DNA of 20,052 nt from CAWUKT01 sp963923035 (GCA_963923035.1 CAWUKT010000108.1:1-20052); one strand, 5' to 3'; shown: positions 1 through 7,827, numbered from the stretch's first letter. The notes: generated by a model from the letters alone, not told the origin. Program-made: numbers and translations.

Positions 1-168
1 GATTCTCAAAACAGTAATAATGGAGGGGGAAATTTTTTCAGTCAAAACAATAACGGGATGGGCAGGATGAATGATTCTCAAAACAGTAATAATGGAGGGG
101 GAAATTTTTTCAGTCAAAACAATAACGTGATGGGCAGCATGACCGAATCTCAAAATGGCAACAATATA
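1..168 (+). repeat. 72-bp in-frame tandem repeat
   Basis: Units begin at 1, 73 and 145. The first two are almost identical (for example GATTCTCAAAACAGTAATAA at 1 and 73) and the third is diverged and partial. The period of exactly 72 bp adds 24 codons per unit, so copy number can change without breaking the frame. The array continues off the left edge. Confidence 0.9.
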
Positions 169-402
169 TTGAGAGGTAATATACTTAATCCTATCCGATT
201 GCCTGAAAGGCGCCTCGATCTGGGATGTTTATATTCTGATATGTCAAGAGAAGGTGAGATTAAATTAAGAGAGGCCCTGAGTTTAAATGGGATATCTGAT
301 TGGGATTTGACTGAGGATTGCAGAGGAATAACATGGGATGATGAAGCAGTATCTGTTCAAGATGTTTTAGCAACCATCAATTATCTTTCAAATGACGATT
401 GA
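1..402 (+). CDS. 3' part of an Asn/Gly/Ser-rich repeat protein, function unknown
   Basis: The frame is open from the first base, so the gene begins upstream of the window; an internal ATG at 58 is unlikely to be the real start because the repeat continues before it. Residues 1 to about 56 are two and a half copies of a 24-residue unit rich in Asn, Gly and Ser. The remaining 75 or so residues are an ordinary mixed-charge domain containing LREALSLNGISDWDL and ending in NYLSNDD. I do not recognise the domain; its size and acidic helical look would fit a small adaptor or interaction domain, but that is a guess. Base composition is low-GC and unlike the minus-strand block that starts just downstream and converges on it. 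The two are separated by the terminator at 514-548. Confidence 0.7.
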   Translation, partial: DSQNSNNGGGNFFSQNNNGMGRMNDSQNSNNGGGNFFSQNNNVMGSMTESQNGNNILRGNILNPIRLPERRLDLGCLYSDMSREGEIKLREALSLNGISDWDLTEDCRGITWDDEAVSVQDVLATINYLSNDD

Positions 403-513
403 GGCCTCTGAAGATTAAACACTTCAGCGCTGAAATTGCAGATTTGTATTCTCCAAATCACCGTTTACACCTTGGTAACACCCATTCAGCAATCTGAATT
501 GAATATAAACTCA

Positions 514-548
514 ATAAAAAGAGCCAGGCCTCACGGCCTGGCTCCCCA
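514..548 (-). terminator. Intrinsic terminator closing the long minus-strand operon
   Basis: A perfect 10-bp stem (GAGCCAGGCC at 521-530 with GGCCTGGCTC at 535-544) has a 4-nt loop. Read on the minus strand it is followed by TTTTTATT (520 downward), the classical rho-independent layout. It lies about 95 bp beyond the last minus-strand stop codon. On the plus strand no T-tract follows, so it is directional. Confidence 0.92.
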
Positions 549-639
549 GCATAAAAATTTGCGCCCCACAGCTCACGCTGTCCTCCGGGCTTTCGCCTAC
601 CCCCCAGCTCTCACTGGCCATCGCGCTACGCAGCTACCC

Positions 640-834
640 CTACTCCCCCAACCGCGCCACCTCAGCCTCCAGCCGCTCGATCCGCAAATCGTTCCGCCCC
701 AATTCGCGGTGAATCTCCTGCTGGGTCAGCTGCACCGCGTCCAGCCGGTTCGTGATCTGCGTCCCGTAAAAGCTCACAACCGCAATCAGGCCCGCAAGGC
801 CGCCAGTCTTCAGTTTCTCGAAGTTCTTGTTCAT
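640..834 (-). CDS. Small membrane protein with coiled coil (holin- or spanin-like shape)
   Basis: This 64-residue protein starts at ATG 834. It has a short basic N-terminus (MNKNFEKLK), one hydrophobic segment at about residues 11-25 (GGLAGLIAVVSFYG) and then a heptad-like charged helix to the end containing LDAVQLTQQEIHREL. The layout resembles small phage membrane proteins such as holins or spanin-like partners, but no family motif is visible, so that is only an analogy. It is the last gene of the operon, upstream of the terminator. It overlaps the 3' part of the preceding gene by about 170 bases in another frame; within the overlap this frame has the more protein-like composition. Confidence 0.7.
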   Translation of the reverse strand: MNKNFEKLKTGGLAGLIAVVSFYGTQITNRLDAVQLTQQEIHRELGRNDLRIERLEAEVARLGE

Positions 835-1402
835 AGGCAATTTCAATTTTCTGGGTGATGGAATAGAACGCCTGGTGGCGCTCCGTAAAAAATTGGACCG
901 GATCGTCGCCCCAGTGGGCCTCATACGTCTCAAATGGGTTGACGCCGGTGGTCTCCTTGATGCCTGCCGCGTATTCGTGGAAAAGCTGCATTCCGTGTTT
1001 CCGCACCAGCTCCGCCTCGTGAAAGGCCCCTGTTGCCAAGCCCGTCAAAATATCCGCCGCGCCCGGCGAGATCTGCACTGTGGTCCCGTCGCCGAGCTGT
1101 GCCAAAAGATCCTGGACAACACCAGTGGCCAGCTCAAAGGTTTCTGCCACTTCGGGCGCGGGGGCGGACTTCAACGTGGCCATGAGATCGGCCACCGGTG
1201 CCAGTTCTTCCTCGGCTTCCTCTTCGAGCGCGCGCCAATCTGGGTTGGCACTGTCCAAATGCTCCCGAGCCTCATGGTTCAGGGTTTGCATCGCCTCCAG
1301 AGAAGGCTTGCCCCGGAGAATTCGGGAAAAATATTGCTCGGAGGCCTCCAGCGTCGTCCACAAATGCAGGACCTCCCGCTGGTTCAATTGAATCGTGATC
1401 AT
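662..1402 (-). CDS. Unknown acidic helical protein, 3' end overlapping the next gene
   Basis: The ATG at 1402 overlaps the stop of the upstream ATPase gene (ATGA), indicating translational coupling. The first 190 residues are acidic and largely helical (for example REHLDSANPDWRALEEEAEE) with no signal peptide or membrane segment. From about residue 190 the reading frame runs over the start of the small membrane-protein gene, and the sequence becomes Gly/Ala/Arg/Pro-rich, typical of an out-of-frame read. The original protein probably ended near residue 190-200 and lost its stop codon, or the assembly has an indel there. I recognise no family. Confidence 0.65.
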   Translation of the reverse strand: MITIQLNQREVLHLWTTLEASEQYFSRILRGKPSLEAMQTLNHEAREHLDSANPDWRALEEEAEEELAPVADLMATLKSAPAPEVAETFELATGVVQDLLAQLGDGTTVQISPGAADILTGLATGAFHEAELVRKHGMQLFHEYAAGIKETTGVNPFETYEAHWGDDPVQFFTERHQAFYSITQKIEIAYEQELRETEDWRPCGPDCGCELLRDADHEPAGRGAADPAGDSPRIGAERFADRAAGG

Positions 1403-4266
1403 TGCAGTACGGTTTGATTTTGAATGGAATAGATATGCTTGCTGTCGTAGCGCGATTTGGTGATGAGGGCGATCCGGTCAAGGACTTTCTTGTCCTCCTC
1501 GACCTTCTCCGTCTCGATGGTAATGACCGCATCGTATTCGAAGGAGCTGCCCCCGCGGACCTTGCCCGCCTGGTTCTCCTGGAAGATGACGACGAAGACG
1601 GTTTGGGGAAAATCCTTGCGGAGCTGGTCGAAGTCCTTCATGGAGCCATCGGTCTTGCCCCAACTGTCGATCATAACAAAGTCGTTGCGCCGGGCCGCCG
1701 TCCGGATCTCCTCCAGGTACGGCTCCTCGATCAGCTTGACCACGTTGGTGAGGCCGTATTGAGCGACCTTTTGCTGGGTCGTGGCTCCGATCCCCTCCTC
1801 CAGCGTGAACACCGCCCCTTTCCAGCCCATCGCCTGGAAGGCCTCGGCAAACTGGTACATCAGATGCGATTTCCCGCTGCCCTTTTCCCCGCGGATCGTG
1901 ATGGCCAGGCCGTTCCGGTCAATGCCGCCGAGCCATTCGCCGATCCCTCCCGGCACAGAGATGAGCGGAAATTTCATTTTCTGGACGTCCCCCGCTCCGA
2001 TCTGGCGCGCGCCGGTCGAAAACGTTTCAGTTTTTGAAGCCTTTGGTTTGCGGGGCTTCCGCGTGACGCCGACTTTGGGCCGTGCTGCTTGCTTCTTGGC
2101 CCGGGTCGGGTTGGCTTTTGCTGGCTCGGCCTTTTTCGCCCGTGCCTTTTTCTTCCCCACCGCTTTCTTCTTCGCCGCCTCCAGCTCCGGCAACTTAAAA
2201 GAACCTTCAATCGGTCGGTTGCTCAGTTCCTTTTCCTTCGTCACAAATACCGCCCCTTTCTTCTGTTGACTTTTCACCGCGTTGACCTCCTTTTCCGCCA
2301 TCTCCTTGGTCCGGGTATGAACCGTGGCGATCTGTTTGGCGTCCTTGAGAGCAGAGCGGGAAAATGGCCGGAACTGGTAGGGCTTCCCATCGCGGAAGGC
2401 CAGTTGAAATTTTGAGTTTTTGAGCATCTGGAGGGCAAAGGGAGAAGGAGAATCCACGAAATGGATCTCGACGCCTTTCTGTACGCCATCGTCATAGGTT
2501 TGGACCTGGACCTCCTTTTTGGCGTCCGCGGCCACGACTTCGAGCTTAGGTTTCTTCATGGGTTTGCGTTTGGGCTGGGTTGAGGGCTGGGAAAACAGAT
2601 CGTGGGTGGTCTTGCGTTCGAGCTTGCCCATTTCCCGCTCCACTTTCTGCTTGTCCTGAATGACCCGCAAAATCAATTTGTTCAGGTCCGAAATCTGGCC
2701 TTCGAGGCGCTTGATCGCGTTCTGATTGTCCTCCTTCTCCGCTTTGGCCAGCTTCTCCTCCAGCTTCTCCCGGCGGGTCTGATACCCCTGTTGCTCCTTC
2801 TCCAGCTCCCGCAATTGCTCCGCCCCGGGTTGGAGGACCGCCTTGGTCCGGGCCGCTTTTTCGAGCTGGAGCGGCTGGTCAAAACTCCACATCAGCGAAC
2901 TCACGGTCTTGTTCACCAGGTCGAAAATCTTCTCCTTCTTGACCTCCCGCTTACTCTTGTTCAGCGGATAGAAATAGTTGAACAGCTCGTCCTCGTGGAA
3001 ATCCTTCAGCTCCGGGATCTGGCGGCGCATCGTGCCGACCCAGCGGGCATTGCGTTCGAGGTGGGGAAAATGGTGGCGGGCGTCGCTGTCCAGGTTCGTG
3101 AAAAACTTACCTTTGGGACTCAAGGGGACCAAATCCATCAGCTTCCGCAGGTAGCCCGCGGGCTTGAAATACTTCTCCAGATAGGTCTTGTTTTTCCCCT
3201 TGGTCAACGCCATCCGCACCGCCGCCACGTCACTGGCCAATCCTTCGGACGTCCCGCTGCGGTTGCTCTCCACCACGGCAAATTCCACTGCTTCCTCCAA
3301 CGTCCCCTTGAATTCTTTCGCTGGGATCTTGAACAAGTCTTTTTGCCCCCGCTCGTACAGGATTTGGGCGGCGTGAAAGCGGCTGTGCCCGCTCAGGACC
3401 ACATACGCCTGCCCGTTTCTCTTATCGGCAGGCATCGACCAAACCACGATCGGATCTTGGCTCTTGTCGTACCCTTCAGAAAGGATTTTATTGACGGTCT
3501 CCTTTGAATAATCGGACTTACGCCCCTGAAACTGTTCCGGCCAGGTGGTGATCTGTGACAATTTGAGGGCGAAGGCTGGGGAAAAACGTCTGTTGATCAT
3601 GGCTTCTTTGGGTTGGGGTAAGGCCAATGCCTTGAGGCTGGCGAGGGGAGTGGGCGTTTTCCGGTAAATGAATCCAAAGTCGTTGTAGGAGATTTCCTTT
3701 TCTTTGCCCCGGACTCCAGGTATGCCACGGTAGCCCCCGATATTGTTGGGGTGGGCAAAAAAGCGACCAGCGGCCCAGCTGAGGAACTCTGGAGCGGTCA
3801 CAGCATCGTAATAGATTCTCTCCACTCTCAATCGGTCACGGGTCATACCCTTTTTCCGGACCTCCATTTTCCCCAATAGAATTTCCTGCCAGAGCTTCAA
3901 TTGAGAAACATTCTGCTCTTTGCCCAGGTCAAAAACCGGAGCGGCGCTTTTCCGGGCAGTAGCGGTCAACTCCGGCCATTCTACCCGCTTCCACTCGTCG
4001 GGAATATCTGTGAAACTGAAGCGTTCAAATTGGCCTTCCGAGTCAATCCGTCTGCCTTCGGAACGAAGATCCGACCAGGCACGGTTTCCACTGGCCACAA
4101 TGAGATTCCCCGCTTTGTCCTGGTAGAGTTCGACCCAAGGCTCTTTGTAGCGGTTCCTGTCATACCTCCAGATCAATGGATCCAGCACCTGGCGCAGGGC
4201 AAAGGCGCATCGGCTTTGAAAGAACGTAGCTTTGGCCCGGGGAAAGGTTGGTTTGGTCTTGCTCAT
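1399..4266 (-). CDS. Large ParB-like / RecA-like (RadA-DnaB type) ATPase fusion
   Basis: About 955 residues. I chose ATG 4266 because it forms an ATGA overlap with the preceding gene and starts MSKTKPTFPRAK; an upstream in-frame extension is Ala/Arg/Gly-rich and overlaps that gene. The domains in order are: an unrecognised N-terminal part; a ParB/sulfiredoxin-like region at about residues 245-370 with VLSGHSRFHAAQ near 290; a charged coiled coil at about 485-555; a small beta-rich part; a Lys/Ala-rich linker at about 695-745; and a C-terminal P-loop domain. The P-loop domain has Walker A GEKGSGKS near 795, Walker B DFVMIDSW near 860, and a later FQENQAGKVRGGSS stretch like the Gln-containing motif of RadA/KaiC/DnaB-type ATPases. 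It probably acts on the DNA of the element (replication, partition or recombination). It does not look like an FtsK/HerA packaging ATPase. Joining these two domains in one protein is unusual and recalls the polyvalent proteins of phages and conjugative elements. Confidence 0.8.
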   Translation of the reverse strand: MSKTKPTFPRAKATFFQSRCAFALRQVLDPLIWRYDRNRYKEPWVELYQDKAGNLIVASGNRAWSDLRSEGRRIDSEGQFERFSFTDIPDEWKRVEWPELTATARKSAAPVFDLGKEQNVSQLKLWQEILLGKMEVRKKGMTRDRLRVERIYYDAVTAPEFLSWAAGRFFAHPNNIGGYRGIPGVRGKEKEISYNDFGFIYRKTPTPLASLKALALPQPKEAMINRRFSPAFALKLSQITTWPEQFQGRKSDYSKETVNKILSEGYDKSQDPIVVWSMPADKRNGQAYVVLSGHSRFHAAQILYERGQKDLFKIPAKEFKGTLEEAVEFAVVESNRSGTSEGLASDVAAVRMALTKGKNKTYLEKYFKPAGYLRKLMDLVPLSPKGKFFTNLDSDARHHFPHLERNARWVGTMRRQIPELKDFHEDELFNYFYPLNKSKREVKKEKIFDLVNKTVSSLMWSFDQPLQLEKAARTKAVLQPGAEQLRELEKEQQGYQTRREKLEEKLAKAEKEDNQNAIKRLEGQISDLNKLILRVIQDKQKVEREMGKLERKTTHDLFSQPSTQPKRKPMKKPKLEVVAADAKKEVQVQTYDDGVQKGVEIHFVDSPSPFALQMLKNSKFQLAFRDGKPYQFRPFSRSALKDAKQIATVHTRTKEMAEKEVNAVKSQQKKGAVFVTKEKELSNRPIEGSFKLPELEAAKKKAVGKKKARAKKAEPAKANPTRAKKQAARPKVGVTRKPRKPKASKTETFSTGARQIGAGDVQKMKFPLISVPGGIGEWLGGIDRNGLAITIRGEKGSGKSHLMYQFAEAFQAMGWKGAVFTLEEGIGATTQQKVAQYGLTNVVKLIEEPYLEEIRTAARRNDFVMIDSWGKTDGSMKDFDQLRKDFPQTVFVVIFQENQAGKVRGGSSFEYDAVITIETEKVEEDKKVLDRIALITKSRYDSKHIYSIQNQTVLQ

Positions 4267-4973
4267 GGTTCGGTCGGTTGCTTGAGTTTGAAATAATTGT
4301 TCCACGCCCACCAGCCCCCAATCGCCGCCAATCCGCCCATCAGGAGCGTCCCGCCCATCCGCAGCGCCTTGACCCGCTGCACGCTGCGTAGGTCGATCAG
4401 CGAATAGGTAAACTTGTTCCCGTAGAGCTGGCGGTGCTTCTTGCACAGCTCAATGAAGAGGGCGTAATCGGTGGCGTCGGCGAAGACCTGGCAACCGGCG
4501 CTGTGCCGGTCGATCTCCAGCGTGATCCCGGTTTTGTTGGCCCGGTGGATGTTCATCCCGTAGTATCCCCGGTAGCGTTTTCCGTTGAAGTTCAGCCATT
4601 CGTCGCGGTCGGGATCGCGGATCACTTCAACCTTGGCCCGGCGCTGGACCAGGGCGGTATAACTCCCGCGGTGTAAGCCCAGCTCGTAGGCGTCGGCCTG
4701 TTGTTCGGCGAGGATGGCAGTGCCCTGGGGCATGGCCGGGCGGTTCCGCCAGTAGGTGCCGGGGTCGGTCGTGGCAGGGAAAGCGTGGTGCATCCAGCGG
4801 CCTCCGGTCTGGTAGAAGACGTGGATCGTATCGTTGAAGGTGTTGGCGTTGGTGTCCGGATGGCGCACGCCCACGATGTTCAGCTCCTTGGCGCGGGTGA
4901 AGATCTTCCAGCCCCGTTGTTTGAGCGCAGCCGCCAGGATCCGGGCGCTGCGGGCGTCACTTCCAGGTAACAT
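4263..4973 (-). CDS. L,D-transpeptidase-like cell-wall protein with C-terminal membrane anchor
   Basis: 236 residues from ATG 4973; a TTG 33 bases further upstream is also possible. The diagnostic stretch is GMNIHRA (His143) followed about 14 residues later by HSAGCQVF (Cys161). This matches the His...Ser-x-Gly-Cys arrangement of YkuD-like L,D-transpeptidases and related phage proteins. The family uses the Cys to cut or join peptidoglycan peptides. A hydrophobic, Trp-rich segment at about residues 208-226 probably anchors the C-terminus in a membrane. The gene sits between a peptidoglycan-binding protein gene and the ATPase, overlapping both, so the pair may work together on the host wall. 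Function is inferred from motif order; the family assignment is moderately sure. Confidence 0.7.
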   Translation of the reverse strand: MLPGSDARSARILAAALKQRGWKIFTRAKELNIVGVRHPDTNANTFNDTIHVFYQTGGRWMHHAFPATTDPGTYWRNRPAMPQGTAILAEQQADAYELGLHRGSYTALVQRRAKVEVIRDPDRDEWLNFNGKRYRGYYGMNIHRANKTGITLEIDRHSAGCQVFADATDYALFIELCKKHRQLYGNKFTYSLIDLRSVQRVKALRMGGTLLMGGLAAIGGWWAWNNYFKLKQPTEP

Positions 4974-5586
4974 TGGTCGACCGCACGTAAAAGGGTTCGT
5001 TGTCAATCAGCACCGTCCAGACATCGCCCCGGGCATTGGCCAGGGTGCCCATGTACTCCCCCGGGTTGAACGGGAGGGCCTCGTAGTCATTGGCCGCGAT
5101 GGTGGGGACAAGCGCGTACACCCCTGCCGATCCTACTTGGCCCCCCATCTTTTTGTAAGTGGCCAGGAGTTGATTGTATTGCGGCTGGGTGACTTCGTGG
5201 GCGGTGATGTGGCTGGGGAACTTGGCCGCGGCCTTGTTCATCGCCGCTTGGGTCTTCGGTCCCCATTTCCCGTCGACCACCAAACCAGCATTCATGACCT
5301 TGTTCAATGCCGCCTGGATGACTTTGACCTTTTCGCCGCCGCTGCCATAACGGAGCGGGAAACCGGTATCGGTATAGGCCTTGGGGCGCTGGGTCTCCCG
5401 GGGGGCGACGATCACCGGCGGCTCTTTGGGTGCGGACAGCTCGGGAGGCTTACTGAATCCCCACTTGAGCCATTGGGCGATTTTGTTCTGGCCCAGATAA
5501 AGGAGGCCAAGTCCCAGGACAGCAATTCCGCCGCCAATGAGCCGCTTCTTAGCGGAAGAGTTCGTGGAGTTGTTTTCCTTTTGCAT
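4957..5586 (-). CDS. Membrane-anchored peptidoglycan-binding domain protein
   Basis: 209 residues from ATG 5586. There is a charged N-terminus, a membrane segment at about residues 15-33, a Pro-rich spacer (about 45-70), and a PG_binding_1-type domain at about 78-120 with the characteristic VDGKWGPKTQAAMNK. A further 90-residue C-terminal domain is rich in Asn, Tyr and Val and unrecognised. No catalytic motif is visible, so it probably docks the complex to peptidoglycan, with lytic activity possibly supplied by the L,D-transpeptidase-like neighbour that overlaps it by 17 bases. It overlaps the upstream gene by 38 bases. Confidence 0.8.
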   Translation of the reverse strand: MQKENNSTNSSAKKRLIGGGIAVLGLGLLYLGQNKIAQWLKWGFSKPPELSAPKEPPVIVAPRETQRPKAYTDTGFPLRYGSGGEKVKVIQAALNKVMNAGLVVDGKWGPKTQAAMNKAAAKFPSHITAHEVTQPQYNQLLATYKKMGGQVGSAGVYALVPTIAANDYEALPFNPGEYMGTLANARGDVWTVLIDNEPFYVRSTNVTWK

Positions 5587-6250
5587 CAGGTTTGTTCATT
5601 ACAATGGATCGAACAGTGGCCCAATGCTCCTTGGTGAGGCTCCTGGTGAGCAGTTCCGCCAGAGATTGGGAATAAAGGGTCTTGTAGGTGTTCAGGACCG
5701 GGGCGAGATAGGCGACCTGGGGGATTTCACGGAGGATCTGGAAAACGCGCTCCTCGTACTCAGGTTGGAGTTTGGCCGAGTCGAATATCCAATCCGGATT
5801 GAACCAGATGTCGCGCTCGACGCCGCGGTCGAGCCAAAAGTGAACCCGCGCCGCCCAGCTCCGGTATTTGGCCGTCCCCATTGGCGCACCGATCCCGTCG
5901 ATGATGTACTGGACGGTATTGTATTCCTCACTGTCCAGGTCCCGCTGGAGATCGGCAATCAGGTTGGAGCCGCCCCGCTGGCGGCTGTACGCCTTTTTCG
6001 AGGCCTCCCAGGTCTTTTTGTCCCGGATCGCTTCGACAGTCCGCACAATCTCCTCTTCGTCGGTGTTCCCTTCGGCCCACGACCAGGTAAAGGCCTGGTC
6101 CAGGCGGATGGCGATATTGCCCGGACTGCCGCCCTGGTCGGCGCTGTCAAAGCTGGCGTCTTCCATCGCCGCAAGAATCCACTTGCGGCCCAGGAATCCA
6201 CCGCCCAGCACCACGCCGCCGATGATCAGGTATTTGAATACGGGCTGCAT
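5549..6250 (-). CDS. Single-pass membrane protein with annexin-like helical region
   Basis: 233 residues. One membrane segment lies at about residues 5-22 (YLIIGGVVLGGGFLGRKW) with no cleavage site, so the protein is probably anchored with a soluble C-terminal domain. The helical part contains WEASKKAYSRQRGGSNLIADL followed by a short helix with LDSEEYNTV. This spacing resembles a single annexin-like repeat, but calcium-binding residues are not convincing. A second helical half near the C-terminus (YKTLYSQSLAELLTRSLTKE) has a similar pattern. The role is unknown; its place among anchored wall-active proteins suggests a part of the same envelope assembly. Confidence 0.65.
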   Translation of the reverse strand: MQPVFKYLIIGGVVLGGGFLGRKWILAAMEDASFDSADQGGSPGNIAIRLDQAFTWSWAEGNTDEEEIVRTVEAIRDKKTWEASKKAYSRQRGGSNLIADLQRDLDSEEYNTVQYIIDGIGAPMGTAKYRSWAARVHFWLDRGVERDIWFNPDWIFDSAKLQPEYEERVFQILREIPQVAYLAPVLNTYKTLYSQSLAELLTRSLTKEHWATVRSIVMNKPDAKGKQLHELFR

Positions 6251-6252
6251 TA

Positions 6253-6444
6253 TCAGACCTGGAGCTTCTTTTTGATCAAACCGCCGTAGGTGCCGCCCAG
6301 GAGTGCCGCGCCATTCTCAGCGATTCCGGCGAGGATCTCACCACTGAGGGCCGGATTCTGGCCGATCTTGTTCAGGGCGAGGCCCTTTTTGCGGATTTCG
6401 GCGGCGTCGTTGCCGACGATGGTGATGGTGATTTGCTTTTTCAT
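6253..6444 (-). CDS. Small protein, function unknown
   Basis: 63 residues. A beta-like N-terminus (MKKQITITIVGNDAAEIRKK) is followed by a Gly/Ala/Leu-rich amphipathic C-terminal half ending in GGLIKKKLQV. The C-terminal half is only mildly hydrophobic and could associate peripherally with a membrane. The start overlaps the upstream stop (ATGA at 6441-6444) and the stop is 2 bases before the next start, so it is firmly inside the operon. No family recognised. Confidence 0.65.
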   Translation of the reverse strand: MKKQITITIVGNDAAEIRKKGLALNKIGQNPALSGEILAGIAENGAALLGGTYGGLIKKKLQV

Positions 6445-7151
6445 GGGGCTAATTCGTTGATGGTTGAAATGAGTTCGGGATTGTCCAGGATGCCTTTGAG
6501 GCTGGAGAGGAATTCAGGATTGAGGGCGATCTGGAAAAGGGCGTCTTTTACAGTCTCTTTGTCTTCTGCAGAAAGGCCGTCAAGTCCTTCCAGGCTCTCT
6601 TTCCATTCGCTGAGCGGATCCGGAGTGGCCGCAGCTCCGACCTGCTGGGGGACCGCGGGGGCGGGATTGTTTCCATTCCCCAGCACCCCCACCAGGTCCT
6701 TAACTGCTCCCAATTGGTTCAGCCAGCCCTTATCCTTCGCCTGCAAGGCAGCAATGGTCTGGTTTCGGATCTCCAGGGCTTTCTCGCAGTTGCCCAGCTT
6801 TTCCCGCAACGCTTCCATCTTGTCCGCGTGCCGTTCCCTGGTAAATCGGAGTTCCTGCTCCAGGCCCTGAACCTTGATCCGAAGATCATAGACGTCGCCA
6901 TCTACCGGCCCGGAGCTCGTTTCAGCCGGTCCGAAGGAATAGTCGGTGCTGCGGTTGCTCTTGCCCGAATAGATCCGGAAGGAGATTTCCTCAGTCTTGG
7001 GATCATAGTCCAACAGCGCCAGCTCCAGGTCTTCCAGTTCTTCCGCCCCTTTCAGGACCGGGATTCCATTGATGCGCACATCAAATTCCCGCCCGCTTTC
7101 GAGGATGGCGTTTTTGATCAGTTGGTAGCTGCGGTTGGACCAGGGTTTCAT
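6441..7151 (-). CDS. Coiled-coil protein of the operon, function unknown
   Basis: 236 residues from ATG 7151, chosen because it makes an ATGA overlap with the upstream stop; the open frame extends further upstream only as Arg/Pro-rich out-of-frame sequence. Residues 1 to about 75 look like a small alpha/beta domain with EDLELALLDYDPKTEEISFR. Residues about 86-145 are a strong coiled coil (LEQELRFTRERHADKMEAL). A Pro/Ala/Asn-rich linker then leads to a compact helical C-terminus. No membrane segment. A structural, fibre-like or scaffolding role is plausible but unproven. Confidence 0.7.
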   Translation of the reverse strand: MKPWSNRSYQLIKNAILESGREFDVRINGIPVLKGAEELEDLELALLDYDPKTEEISFRIYSGKSNRSTDYSFGPAETSSGPVDGDVYDLRIKVQGLEQELRFTRERHADKMEALREKLGNCEKALEIRNQTIAALQAKDKGWLNQLGAVKDLVGVLGNGNNPAPAVPQQVGAAATPDPLSEWKESLEGLDGLSAEDKETVKDALFQIALNPEFLSSLKGILDNPELISTINELAP

Positions 7152-7435
7152 GATGGCGTGACGATATAGAGTTCGATGGTGGCGGACTGGGTGCCGCTGT
7201 TGTTGATCGTGACATAATCGGTGTGGACGTGCTGCTGGACGATGGCCGGAGCCCCCAGCACGCCCCGCTTGCTGCGGACGATCATTCCCGGGGGGAGGCC
7301 TTCGCTCGGGATCAGTAGCCAGCGGGTCCACATGGGCAGTTCTGCGGTGGCCCCGGGCGGAAGGGTGACCGGTCGGACCTTGACCGTCCCGCCCAGGCGG
7401 GGAATCTCGAATTGGTGGATGAAGTCGCGGGTCAT
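7148..7435 (-). CDS. Small beta-rich protein 3 of 3
   Basis: 95 residues from ATG 7435, which overlaps the upstream stop (ATGA). Alternating hydrophobic/polar strands and turns (GTVKVRPVTLPPGATAELP; DYVTINNSGTQSATIELYIV) suggest a single beta-sandwich. There are no Cys, no signal peptide and no membrane segment. With its two coupled upstream neighbours it forms a trio of small beta proteins downstream of the presumed main structural protein. Decoration, spike or minor shell protein is the natural inference. No sequence family recognised. Confidence 0.7.
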   Translation of the reverse strand: MTRDFIHQFEIPRLGGTVKVRPVTLPPGATAELPMWTRWLLIPSEGLPPGMIVRSKRGVLGAPAIVQQHVHTDYVTINNSGTQSATIELYIVTPS

Positions 7436-7827
7436 GGCTGGAATTGGTATTGGATGATTGCTTTGGCCGTGTAGGGGCCTGCCTTGAGTTTGTCCTCGTA
7501 ATTCCATTCGATGAAGCGCCCCGCGGACAGGTGCAGGGAGGTAAACCCCTGCTTTCTCCAGGCGATGTCCACCTCCGAACTGTCCAGGTCCGGATCGTCA
7601 AAATCCGGGTCGTCGTTCAGGTGGATCAGGGCGGGCTCCTGTACCTCCATTCCTGCGTCGTTGTCCAGGAAGAACAATCCCGCCAGCTGCTCCCAGCTTC
7701 CGCCCACGATGACCGGCGGGGCCACCACCAGGGCAATGCCGGTGATGATGGCCGGACGGGAAAAAACCAGTTCCCCGTTCATCCGCTCAAAGCCCGGAGC
7801 AATGCTGATATGTTCGATCAGGATCAC
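7432..7827 (-). CDS. Small beta-rich protein 2 of 3
   Basis: 131 residues. Predominantly beta by pattern (SRPAIITGIALVVAPPVIVG; TAKAIIQYQFQP at the C-terminus) with an acidic Asp-rich loop near residues 70-85 (NDDPDFDDPDLDSSEVD) that could bind metal or simply be a surface loop. No membrane segment or signal peptide. Starts in a 4-base overlap with the upstream gene and overlaps the downstream gene likewise. Compatible with a jelly-roll or similar sandwich fold, but this is judged only from strand periodicity. Confidence 0.7.
   Translation of the reverse strand: MILIEHISIAPGFERMNGELVFSRPAIITGIALVVAPPVIVGGSWEQLAGLFFLDNDAGMEVQEPALIHLNDDPDFDDPDLDSSEVDIAWRKQGFTSLHLSAGRFIEWNYEDKLKAGPYTAKAIIQYQFQP

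Noticed and set aside
806..860. Programmed ribosomal frameshift joining the 662-1402 and 640-834 genes
   Set aside because: The A-run at the overlap does not fit a canonical slippery heptamer, and the downstream gene has its own ATG.
827..1417. Plus-strand open frame of 196 codons
   Set aside because: Antisense to the 662-1402 gene and built from the complement of its codons; no start signal or domain.
1399..1999. Possible genome-packaging ATPase of a non-tailed phage
   Set aside because: The P-loop domain has RadA/DnaB-like motif order with a Gln-containing strand, not the FtsK/HerA pattern of known packaging ATPases of such phages.
2602..3507. Long plus-strand open frame of 301 codons
   Set aside because: It lies wholly antisense to the ParB/ATPase gene and its product is Leu/Arg/His-rich, the usual shadow of a high-GC coding strand.
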